Assembly: GCF_042854845.1 (NCBI RefSeq)
Contig: NZ_AP031498.1
Span: forward strand, 620,001-684,000
DNA from: Maricurvus nonylphenolicus
Lineage (GTDB): Bacteria > Pseudomonadota > Gammaproteobacteria > Pseudomonadales > Cellvibrionaceae
Reading direction: 5' to 3'
Length of the DNA: 64,000 bases
The position numbers were made by a program, and so were the translations under genes. The notes under the pieces are model-generated. The model was given only the letters and a program-made list of their open reading frames with translations, was not told the DNA's origin and searched no databases. Shown here piece after piece: positions 1-16,803 of the stretch (positions within the stretch are counted from its first letter, which is position 1; every line of letters begins with the position of its first letter).

Positions 1-984
1 AAGCAATTCCTGGGTATGCTGGGTATGCACGGTACTTTTGAGGCCAATACTGCGATGCATCACTGTGATGTGATTCTGGCGGTAGGTGCGCGCTTCGATG
101 ACCGTGTTACCAATACGCCGAGCAAGTTCTGTCCGAATGCCAAGATCGTACATATTGATATTGATCCAGCGTCTATCTCCAAAACCGTTACCGCCGATGT
201 GCCCATCGTAGGTTCTGTGGATAGCGTTTTGAAAGAAATGCTGGCGCTGTTGAAATCTACCGATCAGAAGCCTGATGAGCAGGCGCTCGCTGATTGGTGG
301 AAGCAAATTGATGAGTGGCGAGATCGTCATGGTATCTATACCAAGCCGCGCTACAAAACTGACGGCGACAAGATCATGCCGCAGGAAGTGATCAAGACGT
401 TGCATGAAGTGACCAATGGTAAAGCCATTGTTGCTTCTGACGTTGGTCAGCACCAGATGTTTGCTGCGCAGTACTACAAGTTCGATAGCCCACGTCAGTG
501 GCTGAACTCCGGTGGTCTGGGCACCATGGGCTTTGGTTTGCCGGCGGCTATGGGAGCTGTGTTTGCACACCGTGATAAAGACGTTGTTTGTGTCACCGGT
601 GAGGGTTCTATCCAGATGTGTATTCAGGAGCTTTCGACCCTGACTCAATACAATCTGCCGGTAAAAATCATCTGCTTGAACAACCAGGCTTTGGGTATGG
701 TTAAGCAGTGGCAGGATATGGTGTACGACAGCCGTTACTCCGAGATTCACTACGAAGACTCGCTACCAGACTTCGTTAAGCTGATGGAAGCCTATGGTCA
801 CGTGGGTATGCGTGTCACCAAGCGCGAAGAGCTAAAAGAGAAGATGGAAGAGTGTTTCGCCATGAAGGATCGTGTGGTCTTTATGGATGTCTATGTTGAT
901 CCAGGTGAGCACGTCTATCCAATGCTGGTTGCCCCAGAGGGCTCCATGCGTGATATGTGGTTGAGCAAGACGGAGCGTACTTAA
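1..984 (+). CDS. ilvI: Acetolactate synthase large subunit (5' end cut off by window edge)
   Basis: Thiamine-diphosphate enzyme that condenses two pyruvates (or pyruvate and 2-oxobutyrate) in the first common step of valine, leucine and isoleucine synthesis. The reading frame is open from base 1, so only the C-terminal part (about 327 residues) is present. It holds the middle domain (GARFDDRVT) and the TPP-binding domain, with a GEGSIQM motif followed about 25 residues later by the LNN pair; many family members have GDG here, so the Glu is a conservative variant. The C-terminus MWLSKTERT is typical of IlvI. The stop codon is one base before the ilvH start, so the two subunits are translationally coupled. 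Family assignment is secure; the N-terminal domain cannot be judged. Confidence 0.95.
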   Translation, partial: KQFLGMLGMHGTFEANTAMHHCDVILAVGARFDDRVTNTPSKFCPNAKIVHIDIDPASISKTVTADVPIVGSVDSVLKEMLALLKSTDQKPDEQALADWWKQIDEWRDRHGIYTKPRYKTDGDKIMPQEVIKTLHEVTNGKAIVASDVGQHQMFAAQYYKFDSPRQWLNSGGLGTMGFGLPAAMGAVFAHRDKDVVCVTGEGSIQMCIQELSTLTQYNLPVKIICLNNQALGMVKQWQDMVYDSRYSEIHYEDSLPDFVKLMEAYGHVGMRVTKREELKEKMEECFAMKDRVVFMDVYVDPGEHVYPMLVAPEGSMRDMWLSKTERT

Positions 985-985
985 G

Positions 986-1477
986 ATGAGACGTATTATT
1001 TCGGTATTGATGGAAAACGAGCCGGGCGCCTTGTCACGAGTAGTTGGTCTGTTTTCCCAGCGTGGTTACAACATTGAAACCCTGACGGTTGCTCCGACCG
1101 AAGACGAGACCCTGTCTCGCCTGACGTTGACCACCATCGGTGATGATCACAAGATCGAGCAGATCACCAAAAACCTCAACAAGCTGATTGATGTGGTTAA
1201 GCTGGTGGATCTGACCGAAGGTGCGCATATTGAGCGTGAGCTGATGCTGATTAAGGTGAAGGCTTCCGGTGCTCAGCGTGCAGAGATCAAGCGTTGTGTG
1301 GACATCTTCCGTGGTCAGATTATCGATGTGACCAGCACTGTCTATACCATTCAGGTTGCCGGTACCAGTGATAAGCTGGATGCCTTTGTGCAGGCGGTGG
1401 GTGAAGGTACTGTGCTTGAAGTGGTGCGCTCCGGTGTTTCCGGTATTGCCCGCGGCGAGAAGGTGTTGAGCCTGTAA
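986..1477 (+). CDS. ilvH: Acetolactate synthase regulatory small subunit
   Basis: Regulatory subunit that binds IlvI, raises its activity and gives valine feedback inhibition. The 163 residues match the usual IlvH length. An N-terminal ACT domain (MRRIISVLMENEPGALSRV, roughly residues 1-75) contains the ligand-loop glycine in NEPGALSR. The C-terminal domain has the IlvH sequence IFRGQIIDVT and ends SGVSGIARG. It lies one base after ilvI and is followed within about 20 bases by a strong hairpin terminator, so ilvI-ilvH end here as a unit. In Pseudomonas-type genomes ilvC follows directly; here ilvY sits between them in the opposite direction. Confidence 0.97.
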   Translation: MRRIISVLMENEPGALSRVVGLFSQRGYNIETLTVAPTEDETLSRLTLTTIGDDHKIEQITKNLNKLIDVVKLVDLTEGAHIERELMLIKVKASGAQRAEIKRCVDIFRGQIIDVTSTVYTIQVAGTSDKLDAFVQAVGEGTVLEVVRSGVSGIARGEKVLSL

Positions 1478-1498
1478 GCTGTTTCTGAGCGCTTGCCT

Positions 1499-1527
1499 AA
1501 AAAAACCGCCTTCGGGCGGTTTTTTAT
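1499..1527 (+). terminator. Rho-independent terminator of ilvIH
   Basis: ACCGCC-TTCG-GGCGGT stem-loop with a UUCG-type tetraloop, preceded by a run of A and followed by six T. It sits about 20 bases after the ilvH stop. The A run on the left would let it also work on the other strand, for ilvY transcripts. Confidence 0.9.
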
Positions 1528-1550
1528 TGTCTCGCTTTTTTGGGGAGGGC

Positions 1551-1637
1551 GGGGTCTGACCCTGCGGGTCAGACCCCAGGTTTATACTGAGTTTGGGTGC
1601 TACTTTCGCCGGGGTACGACCCGCAGGGTCGGATCCC
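1551..1637. repeat. Paired inverted repeat (BIME-like doublet), copy 1
   Basis: Two 27-base palindrome-like units, at 1551-1577 (begins GGGGTCTGACCC, ends GGGTCAGACCCC) and 1611-1637 (begins GGGGTACGACCC, ends GGGTCGGATCCC). The second is close to the reverse complement of the first, so the pair forms a head-to-head doublet separated by 33 bases. Near-identical doublets occur at 42064-42158 and 50001-50087. All three lie between convergent genes. This resembles REP/BIME elements; no REP-associated transposase gene is in the window. Confidence 0.85.
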
Positions 1638-1651
1638 TAGCTTCGTCAGAA

Positions 1652-2527
1652 TCAGCGGCTACTCCAAAACGCTTCAATCAGCGGGCTCTTCAAGCGCTTC
1701 TTTAATGCACACAGTCCTACATCATAAGCTTCCAATTTCGGCTGCTTGGGCAATAGCTCCACCCGATCTGCCAGCGGACTGTTATCCACAACAATCTTCG
1801 GCACCACGCCAACCCCAAATCCCAGGCTTACCATACTAACAATCGCTTCGTGACCGGCTACCTGTGCATAAATCGTGGGGGTGATCTGCTGTTGGCGAAA
1901 CCATTCGTCTACCCGGTCCCGAATCAAGCCTTCCTCCGACAAAATCATCGGGATGTGTTCCCACTGCTGTTTTTTGATGGCCTGCTTTAGTTCGGCTTCC
2001 AGTACTTCCGCCTTGGGGGTGATATACACCAGTGGTGATACCGTAATACGGCTAAACGCCAGTTGCGCCGGCAGCTTATCGGGGCGGGCGGCAATGGTGA
2101 TATCTTCGTGGCCCGCCAAAACCCGGGGGATAGCACTGGCTGGATCGCCGGTATGCAGTTTGATCTCGATTTTCGGGTGTTTCTGTCTAAACTCACTGAG
2201 GATGTCATACAGGAAGCTGTGACTGGCGGTCACCGAGCAGTACATGCTGATCTCGCCGTGCAGCTCGCCGCTGTCGGCCATCAGTGAATCTTTAAAGGTA
2301 TCCCACTGCTGTAATGTTTCCCGGGCATATTGTTGTAAGCGCTTACCTTCGTGGGTGAGTTGCACGCTGCGATTATTGCGTACCAGCAGAGTGACGCCCA
2401 GTGACTCTTCCAGTTGCTGGATGTGACGGCTGAGTGCGGAAGCGCTGATATGACAGGCTTCGCTAGTACGGCCAAAGTGCAGGGTTTCAGACAGGTTGAG
2501 AAACAGGGAGAGGCTGCGGGTATCCAT
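1652..2527 (-). CDS. ilvY: LysR-family regulator of ilvC (IlvY)
   Basis: LysR-type activator that, in enterobacteria, responds to acetolactate or acetohydroxybutyrate and switches on the divergent ilvC. The N-terminal winged helix-turn-helix begins MDTRSLSLFLNLSETLHFGR, close to the start of E. coli IlvY, and the C-terminus KKRLKSPLIEAFW is also IlvY-like. The effector domain keeps the IlvY-like stretch GGHE/AGHEAIVSMVSLGFGVGVVP. I chose the ATG at 2527 (291 residues) over the longer frame to 2605 because family members start at this point and the extra residues run into the operator region. It faces ilvC across about 200 bases that hold GTTGCAA repeats, which fits direct control. It converges with ilvH over the first repeat doublet. 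Confidence 0.9.
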   Translation of the reverse strand: MDTRSLSLFLNLSETLHFGRTSEACHISASALSRHIQQLEESLGVTLLVRNNRSVQLTHEGKRLQQYARETLQQWDTFKDSLMADSGELHGEISMYCSVTASHSFLYDILSEFRQKHPKIEIKLHTGDPASAIPRVLAGHEDITIAARPDKLPAQLAFSRITVSPLVYITPKAEVLEAELKQAIKKQQWEHIPMILSEEGLIRDRVDEWFRQQQITPTIYAQVAGHEAIVSMVSLGFGVGVVPKIVVDNSPLADRVELLPKQPKLEAYDVGLCALKKRLKSPLIEAFWSSR

Positions 2528-2724
2528 GGTGGGCCTGCTGTCTTGTGTTGCAACTTTTGTTGCAGCTAATGGGATATAGTGTTGCAAATATATCATTTTA
2601 CGCAATAGGTGAAAATCTATACACTGCGCAGCTATCGTGATGGGGAGTCTTTTTGTCCCTATCTGAGTTTGACGAATTTTGGCGGCAGCCCATTCGGGGG
2701 TGCCGATGTAGCAGGAGTTAAATT
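2528..2724 (+). promoter_or_regulatory. Divergent ilvY-ilvC control region with GTTGCAA repeats
   Basis: GTTGCAAC at 2547-2554, GTTGCAG from 2559 and GTTGCAA at 2581-2587 are repeated within 40 bases, spaced like IlvY tandem operators. A possible ilvC promoter is TTTACG (2597-2602), a 17-base gap and TACACT (2620-2625), just downstream of the operators as expected for LysR activation. A short hairpin (2683-2705, CGGCA...TGCCG) lies immediately before the ilvC ribosome-binding site AGGAG (2713-2717). The operator role is inferred from layout. Confidence 0.55.
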
Positions 2725-3741
2725 ATGCAAGTTTATTACGATAAGGACTGTGATCTGTCCATTATCCAGGGCAAGAAAGTTGCCATCATTGGTTACGGTT
2801 CTCAGGGCCACGCTCACGCCTGTAACCTGAAAGATTCCGGTGTAGACGTGACTGTTGGCCTGCGTCCATCTTCTTCTTCCGTTGCCAAAGCCGAAGCTCA
2901 CGGCCTGAAAGTATCTGATGTACCTTCTGCTGTAGCTGCCGCTGATCTGGTAATGATCCTGACTCCAGATGAGTTCCAGGGCCAGCTGTACCGCGAAGAA
3001 ATTGAGCCAAACATCAAGCAGGGTGCTACCCTGGCTTTCGCTCACGGTTTCTCCATCCTGTACAACCAGATCGAGCCACGCTCTGATCTGGATGTTGTAA
3101 TGATTGCGCCTAAGGCGCCTGGTCACACTGTACGTAACGAGTTCGTAAACGGCGGTGGTATTCCTGATCTGATCGCTATCTGGCAAGACGTTTCTGGCAA
3201 GGCTAAAGACGTAGCATTGTCCTACGCTTCCGGTGTTGGTGGTGGTCGTTCCGGTATCATCGAAACTACTTTCAAAGATGAGACTGAAACTGATCTGTTC
3301 GGTGAGCAGGCTGTTCTGTGTGGTGGTGCTGTTGAGCTGGTTAAAATGGGTTTCGAAACTCTGACCGAAGCTGGCTACGCCCCAGAAATGGCTTACTTCG
3401 AGTGTCTGCACGAGCTGAAGCTGATCGTAGACCTGATGTACGAAGGCGGCATCGCTAACATGAACTACTCCATCTCTAACAACGCTGAGTACGGTGAGTA
3501 CGTAACTGGCCCAGAGGTTATCAACGAGCAGTCTCGTGAAGCTATGCGTAACGCGCTTAAGCGTATCCAGAGTGGTGAGTACGCCAAGATGTTCATCGCC
3601 GAAGGTCAGACTAACTACCCATCCATGACTGCCCGTCGTCGCAACAATGCGGCACACCCAATCGAGCAGACTGGTGAGCAGCTGCGTTCCATGATGCCAT
3701 GGATCGAAGCTAACAAGATTATCGACCAAACCAAAAACTAA
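2725..3741 (+). CDS. ilvC: Ketol-acid reductoisomerase (NADP+), class I
   Basis: Second common step of branched-chain amino acid synthesis: Mg-dependent alkyl shift and NADPH reduction of acetolactate to dihydroxyisovalerate. The 338 residues fit the short class I enzymes. The Rossmann motif IGYGSQGHAHACNLKDSG is at about residues 24-41. The knotted C-terminal domain carries the metal-ligand motif ETDLFGEQ and the ECLHELKLIVDL segment. Strong AGGAG ribosome-binding site. Codon use is highly biased, which suggests strong expression and produces a 388-codon open frame on the opposite strand that is not a gene. Divergent from ilvY and followed by a terminator. Confidence 0.98.
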   Translation: MQVYYDKDCDLSIIQGKKVAIIGYGSQGHAHACNLKDSGVDVTVGLRPSSSSVAKAEAHGLKVSDVPSAVAAADLVMILTPDEFQGQLYREEIEPNIKQGATLAFAHGFSILYNQIEPRSDLDVVMIAPKAPGHTVRNEFVNGGGIPDLIAIWQDVSGKAKDVALSYASGVGGGRSGIIETTFKDETETDLFGEQAVLCGGAVELVKMGFETLTEAGYAPEMAYFECLHELKLIVDLMYEGGIANMNYSISNNAEYGEYVTGPEVINEQSREAMRNALKRIQSGEYAKMFIAEGQTNYPSMTARRRNNAAHPIEQTGEQLRSMMPWIEANKIIDQTKN

Positions 3742-3762
3742 TTGGTTTTTGTCGATATCTTC

Positions 3763-3790
3763 AAAAACGCGGCTTCGGCCGCGTTTTTTG
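3763..3790 (+). terminator. Terminator after ilvC
   Basis: AACGCGGC-TTCG-GCCGCGTT hairpin followed by a T run, about 22 bases after the ilvC stop. Confidence 0.9.
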
Positions 3791-3845
3791 TTTGTGAGGT
3801 CGGGGGATGCGAGTATCATAGTCACAGGAATGATGAGAGGGCGTT

Positions 3846-4691
3846 ATGGCCGATACTGAAAAACAGAATAAAGATGGTGCTGCGCAAGGGCAGGACAATG
3901 TTTCCAATCTGGATGCTCAGCGTGAGCAGGAGGAGAGTTTTATCCCGGTTGATGAGCACGTCGAAGAGGTAACCGAGAACGGTAAAAGGGTGCGTCGTCG
4001 AGGTGTGTATTTGCTGCCCAACCTCTTCACTACGGCAGCATTGTTTAGTGGTTTCTATGCCATTATCTCTGCCATGCACAATAATTTTGAGTCGGCAGCA
4101 ATCGCCATTTTTGTGGCCATGATTCTCGATGGCTTGGATGGTCGAGTGGCGCGGCTGACCAATACCGCCAGTGAGTTTGGTGTTCAATACGACAGCTTGT
4201 CAGATATGGTGTCCTTCGGTTTGGCTCCAGCCCTGGTGGTATTTTCCTGGGCCTTGTCTGATTTGGGTAAGTTTGGCTGGGCGGTAGCCTTTATCTATGC
4301 GGCCGGCGCGGCGCTGCGTTTGGCGCGTTTTAACACCCAGGTTGATACTGTGGATAAGCGCTACTTTATAGGTCTGGCCAGTCCTGCGGCTGCTGCAGTT
4401 ATAGCTGGCATGGTGTGGTTGGGTCATGATGTGGAAATGGCCGGGCGCCCTTCGTTGATCGCTGGGTTAATTACGGCGGCTATGGGCTTGCTGATGGTCT
4501 CTAATGTGAAGTACAGCAGTTTCAAGGAGTTTGATTTTAAACGTCGTGTGCCATTTGTCTTTATCCTGGTGGTAGTGCTGATATTCGGTTTGGTGACTAT
4601 CGATCCGCCGATGGTGTTGCTGGGTGTATTTGCCTGTTACGCTCTGTCAGGTTTGCTGATGTGGATTTGGGAGCTTCGCAAGAAGGTCTAA
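3846..4691 (+). CDS. pssA: CDP-diacylglycerol-serine O-phosphatidyltransferase
   Basis: Membrane enzyme that transfers the phosphatidyl group from CDP-diacylglycerol to serine, giving phosphatidylserine, the precursor of phosphatidylethanolamine. The CDP-alcohol phosphatidyltransferase signature is clear: DGLDGRVARL followed by SEFGVQYDSLSDMVSFG (DGxxAR...G...D...D). About 55 charged N-terminal residues precede the first membrane segment, as in the Pseudomonas-type (type II) enzyme, and several hydrophobic helices follow to a charged C-terminus (WELRKKV). ilvC followed by pssA is a gene order also seen in Pseudomonas. It has its own upstream gap containing the ilvC terminator. Confidence 0.93.
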   Translation: MADTEKQNKDGAAQGQDNVSNLDAQREQEESFIPVDEHVEEVTENGKRVRRRGVYLLPNLFTTAALFSGFYAIISAMHNNFESAAIAIFVAMILDGLDGRVARLTNTASEFGVQYDSLSDMVSFGLAPALVVFSWALSDLGKFGWAVAFIYAAGAALRLARFNTQVDTVDKRYFIGLASPAAAAVIAGMVWLGHDVEMAGRPSLIAGLITAAMGLLMVSNVKYSSFKEFDFKRRVPFVFILVVVLIFGLVTIDPPMVLLGVFACYALSGLLMWIWELRKKV

Positions 4692-4860
4692 ATGCCCGTG
4701 TTCGCCCTGCTATTTCTCGGTGGGGCGCATTATCTCTTCCATCTATTTGCGCAATTCAAACTCCCTTTCTATAGTTAATTTTACCCCCTGGCGAATGCCA
4801 ATTCTTACCTTCCCCTGACGCTCAGTGATGGGATAAAGGCTTTTTCGGTTTTTTTACAAA
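4692..4860. other. Gap upstream of the first rRNA operon, no gene seen
   Basis: No convincing coding sequence. The right end (from about 4836) is rich in T and A tracts directly upstream of the first promoter, as expected of an UP element that boosts rRNA transcription. Confidence 0.5.
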
Positions 4861-4866
4861 AAACTG

Positions 4867-4895
4867 TTGACCCTAATAGGGTCGATCGGCATAAT
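4867..4895 (+). promoter_or_regulatory. rRNA operon 1 promoter P1
   Basis: TTGACC (4867-4872), 17-base spacer and CATAAT (4890-4895) followed by GCGC. A perfect palindrome GACCCTAATAGGGTC (4869-4883) overlaps the -35 box and spacer, which may be a regulator site. A/T tracts lie just upstream. The second operon lacks this promoter. Confidence 0.7.
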
Positions 4896-4996
4896 GCGCA
4901 GCCCCTGACGGGGACACTTAGAAAGCACCGAAAATCAATAGGTTAGCGAGGTTTTCTAAAGTGGGGTCAAGCAAGAAATTAAATTTCAAATACTGC

Positions 4997-5024
4997 TTGC
5001 CAACGACGCAAATTTCCTTATAAT
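4997..5024 (+). promoter_or_regulatory. rRNA operon 1 promoter P2
   Basis: TTGCCA (4997-5002), 16-base spacer, TATAAT (5019-5024) and a GCGCGTCCC discriminator, the GC-rich start region typical of stringently controlled rRNA promoters. The same promoter is repeated before operon 2. Confidence 0.85.
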
Positions 5025-5083
5025 GCGCGTCCCGGTTGAGGCAAACGCCTTCAGCCACAACGCTTAGAGCCGAGCGCTCAGCG

Positions 5084-5253
5084 TAGCTTTTTAACAAAGA
5101 ATCAAGCAATGCGTGTGGGTGCTTGCGAGATAGGTCGACGACAAAAGATTTATCATTCGCAAGTAACTCATTAATTCATTTATGTGAAGTAATTTGTTCG
5201 ACGAATGAGCATGATTTAAGAGTCGTAAGATGTATTTACGGTTCGCAAAATTT
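5084..5253 (+). other. 16S leader of operon 1: boxA-like site and processing stem
   Basis: A boxA-like element GCTTTTTAACA (about 5085-5095) fits Nus-factor antitermination. Bases 5101-5117 (ATCAAGCAATGCGTGTG) are complementary to 6822-6838 after the 16S gene, giving the long stem cut by RNase III to release pre-16S RNA. Confidence 0.75.
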
Positions 5254-6793
<1,540 letters not shown>

Positions 6794-7157
6794 AACGATA
6801 CGTCGCCTTCTTGTAAGTACTCACACGCATTGCTTGATCTGAGTTAATTCTGGTTTCTTCTCAAAGAAGAATCAGTGATTAACGTTTTGTCTTTTCTCTA
6901 AAAAGAAATTCAGAATCTTAATCACTGATTTTTACAATCAGATGCTCTTTAACAAGGTGGAAAGTAAAGTTGTAAATTTATTTACAATGCTGAATTTTTT
7001 CGAGACGAGTGTGTATTTTTTATTTGTACATACCTGTCCGGCGTAAAAATCGTTGTTGAAAGATTGCAAAACGAGAACGTTGTTTTGATTAAGTTTACTT
7101 AATTAAGATGACACTATCATTTTTGTAAGTCGCAAACATCAGTCGTTTGAGTTATAT
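6794..7157 (+). other. 16S-23S spacer of operon 1, without tRNA genes
   Basis: No cloverleaf or CCA end is present. In the place where operon 2 has its two tRNAs there is an A/T-rich block with a 13-base perfect inverted repeat (6870-6882 with 6918-6930, AATCAGTGATTAA). From about 6930 on the sequence is the same as in operon 2, including a boxA antiterminator TGCTCTTTAACA (6943-6954) and an inverted repeat TTGTAAA/TTTACAA (6970-6987). Bases 7151-7165 pair with 10029-10043 as the 23S processing stem. Confidence 0.85.
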
Positions 7158-10038
<2,881 letters not shown>

Positions 10039-10251
10039 ATAACTGAATCGATTGATGTACTCTTGTTAAAAGAGAAACGACATCAACGCGATCCGGATAG
10101 GTAAGTCAAAGAAAGATATGCACAGTCTGAAATACAGAAGACAGCAGTAGATAATTTACGAACAAAAACTTTACAATCCGCCACCCTATTTGGACTTGGC
10201 AATAGCAGGCTTCAGATAAGCCATAAGACTACAACCCAATCCAAACCAGTT

Positions 10252-10370
10252 TGGCTGACGACCATAGCGAATTGGAACCACCTGATCCCATCCCGAACTC
10301 AGTAGTGAAACGATTTAGCGCCGATGGTAGTGTGGGGCTTCCCCATGTGAGAGTAGGTCATCGTCAGCCT
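10252..10370 (+). rRNA. 5S ribosomal RNA, copy 1
   Basis: About 119 bases with the conserved CCGAACTCAGTAGTGAAACG and GATGGTAGTGTGGGG segments. The ends GGCTGACG and CGTCAGCC pair to form helix I. Ends may be off by one or two bases. Confidence 0.95.
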
Positions 10371-10384
10371 CTTAAATACGCATA

Positions 10385-10417
10385 AACCCCTGTTGGATTT
10401 CCAGCAGGGGTTTTTTG
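10385..10417 (+). terminator. Terminator of rRNA operon 1
   Basis: CCCCTGTTGG-ATTT-CCAGCAGGGG stem-loop followed by TTTTTT, 14 bases after 5S. It differs in sequence from the terminator of operon 2. Confidence 0.93.
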
Positions 10418-10465
10418 CTATTAGTGTAAGCAGTTGTTTTTGTAACGCTTACCTGGCACAAAAAA

Positions 10466-10517
10466 TTGTAAATTACTTACAAAAACATGTTGCCAGCGAC
10501 GCAAATTTCCTTATAAT
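10466..10517 (+). promoter_or_regulatory. rRNA operon 2 promoter
   Basis: TTGCCA (10490-10495), 16-base spacer, TATAAT (10512-10517) and GCGCGTCCC discriminator, the same as P2 of operon 1. An inverted repeat TTGTAA-N5-TTACAA (10466-10482) lies just upstream of the -35 box. There is no second promoter of the P1 type. Confidence 0.85.
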
Positions 10518-10577
10518 GCGCGTCCCGGTTGAGGCAAACGCCTTTGACCAACACGCTTAGAGCCGAGCGCTCAGCGT

Positions 10578-10746
10578 AGCTTTTTAACAAAGAATCAAGC
10601 AATGCGTGTGGGTGCTTGCGAGATAGGTCGACGACAAAAGATTTATCATTCGCAAGTAACTCATTAATTCATTTATGTGAAGTAATTTGTTCGACGAATG
10701 AGCATGATTTAAGAGTCGTAAGATGTATTTACGGTTCGCAAAATTT
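10578..10746 (+). other. 16S leader of operon 2: boxA-like site and processing stem
   Basis: Same leader as operon 1: a GCTTTTTAACA boxA-like element followed by ATCAAGCAATGCGTGTG at 10594-10610, which pairs with 12315-12331 downstream of 16S for RNase III processing. Confidence 0.75.
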
Positions 10747-12286
<1,540 letters not shown>

Positions 12287-12355
12287 AACGATACGTCGCC
12301 TTCTTGTAAGTACTCACACGCATTGCTTGATTGTCTGTAACAGTGAAAAGTTTAT

Positions 12356-12432
<77 letters not shown>

Positions 12433-12482
12433 AATTCGGTAACCTCAGTAACTTGAAGTTGCGAATGTCTCTGAAGAGAAAT

Positions 12483-12558
12483 GGGGCTATAGCTCAGCTG
12501 GGAGAGCGCCTGCCTTGCACGCAGGAGGTCTGCGGTTCGATCCCGCATAGCTCCACCA
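12483..12558 (+). tRNA. tRNA-Ala (TGC)
   Basis: 76 bases ending in encoded CCA. GGGGCTA/TAGCTCC acceptor stem, anticodon loop CTTGCAC (anticodon TGC) and TTCGATC T-loop. Lies 50 bases after tRNA-Ile in the usual Ile-Ala spacer order. Confidence 0.98.
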
Positions 12559-12885
12559 CTTCTCAAAAATCTCACTGTATGTTGAAAAGACCAGCCACTT
12601 GCTGTTTCGAGATCAAGATGTAATTGATCAAGTTGTACGAGACAGTAACTGACTGGTTTTTACAATCAGATGCTCTTTAACAAGGTGGAAAGTAAAGTTG
12701 TAAATTTATTTACAATGCTGAATTTTTTCGAGACGAGTGTGTATTTTTTATTTGTACATACCTGTCCGGCGTAAAAATCGTTGTTGAAAGATTGCAAAAC
12801 GAGAACGTTGTTTTGATTAAGTTTACTTAATTAAGATGACACTATCATTTTTGTAAGTCGCAAACATCAGTCGTTTGAGTTATAT
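12559..12885 (+). other. tRNA-Ala to 23S spacer of operon 2
   Basis: Contains boxA TGCTCTTTAACA at 12671-12682 and the same downstream spacer as operon 1, including the TTGTAAA/TTTACAA inverted repeat and the GTTATATGGTCAAGC arm of the 23S processing stem. No gene seen. Confidence 0.8.
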
Positions 12886-15766
<2,881 letters not shown>

Positions 15767-15979
15767 ATAACTGAATCGATTGATGTACTCTTGTTAAAAG
15801 AGAAACGACATCAACGCGATCCGGATAGGTAAGTCAAAGAAAGATATGCACAGTCTGAAATACAGAAGACAGCAGTAGATAATTTACGAACAAAAACTTT
15901 ACAATCCGCCACCCTATTTGGACTTGGCAATAGCAGGCTTCAGATAAGCCATAAGACTACAACCCAATCCAAACCAGTT

Positions 15980-16098
15980 TGGCTGACGACCATAGCGAAT
16001 TGGAACCACCTGATCCCATCCCGAACTCAGTAGTGAAACGATTTAGCGCCGATGGTAGTGTGGGGCTTCCCCATGTGAGAGTAGGTCATCGTCAGCCT
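15980..16098 (+). rRNA. 5S ribosomal RNA, copy 2
   Basis: Same 119-base sequence as copy 1, 213 bases after 23S, with paired ends GGCTGACG/CGTCAGCC. Confidence 0.95.
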
Positions 16099-16106
16099 CT
16101 TAAATT

Positions 16107-16140
16107 AAAAGCCCAGTCGGTTATCCGGCTGGGCTTTTTC
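16107..16140 (+). terminator. Terminator of rRNA operon 2
   Basis: GCCCAGTCGG-TTAT-CCGGCTGGGC stem-loop followed by TTTTT, just after 5S. Confidence 0.92.
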
Positions 16141-16165
16141 TTTGCCTGAAAGAAATGGTAACGGC

Positions 16166-16178
16166 GGGGTCAGACCCC
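16166..16178. repeat. Solo fragment of the GGGGTC repeat family
   Basis: GGGGTCAGACCCC, a 13-base palindrome formed by the two outer ends of the 27-base repeat unit (as at 1551-1577) with the middle missing. Likely a decayed or internally deleted copy. Confidence 0.5.
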
Positions 16179-16234
16179 ATTCAACGCACATGCTAAGATA
16201 CGCCTAACTAACCATTTCAGGCATCACCTATCCT

Positions 16235-16798
16235 ATGCAAGAAGATAAGCAGCGCTGGAACCAGCGCTTTTCTAATAAACCACTCGCTCAGCCAAACCCT
16301 CCCGGCTTTATTGTCGACAAGGCTTCTGTATTGACCCGTGGTCGCGTTTTAGATATCGCCAGTGGTGATGGCGCAGCGGCGCTCTACCTTGCTGAGCGGG
16401 GCGCTGAACTGGTAGCTGCAGATATCTCTGATGTGGCATTGGAACGGTTACAAACGTTTTCCGTGCAAAGTGGATTACGGGTAGAAACAGTTTGTATCGA
16501 CTTTGATGAACGTGAGGCGCTATCCGATTTGGGAAAGTTCGATGCTATTGTGATGACTCACTTTAAACCGCCGGTTGCTTTGTTAAAGGCGTTAACGGAT
16601 TTACTTTTACCGGGCGGGTTGTTGGCTATCTCAACATTTAATCTCGACCATCATAAGCACAAAGGTTTTTCTAAACGTTTTTGTTTGACACCGGAAGAAT
16701 TTAAAAATGTGGATGAGCGTTTGGCGTGTGAGTTGTATCAATCCGCTAATCGCAGTGGCGATTTTATGGATGACTACCTTTTTCAGCGGAAGGGATAG
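16235..16798 (+). CDS. Class I SAM-dependent methyltransferase, substrate unknown
   Basis: Small soluble methyltransferase of 187 residues. Motif I, VLDIASGDGAAALYLA (residues about 38-53), is the SAM-binding glycine loop, followed by the acidic strand end VAADIS and the motif IV-like FDAIVMTHFKPP. The later LLPGGLLAISTFN matches the post-motif region of the family. It resembles TehB/UbiG-type methyltransferases, some of which act on tellurite, thiols or small metabolites, but nothing in the sequence fixes the substrate. It stands alone after the rRNA operon and converges with the ABC ATPase gene, with only 5 bases between the two stops. Confidence 0.75.
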   Translation: MQEDKQRWNQRFSNKPLAQPNPPGFIVDKASVLTRGRVLDIASGDGAAALYLAERGAELVAADISDVALERLQTFSVQSGLRVETVCIDFDEREALSDLGKFDAIVMTHFKPPVALLKALTDLLLPGGLLAISTFNLDHHKHKGFSKRFCLTPEEFKNVDERLACELYQSANRSGDFMDDYLFQRKG

Positions 16799-16803
16799 CG
16801 CTG

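Noticed and set aside
2659..3825. 388-codon open frame on the strand opposite ilvC
   Set aside because: It mirrors the strongly biased codons of ilvC, has no ribosome-binding site or recognisable domain, and covers the ilvC terminator; a shadow frame.
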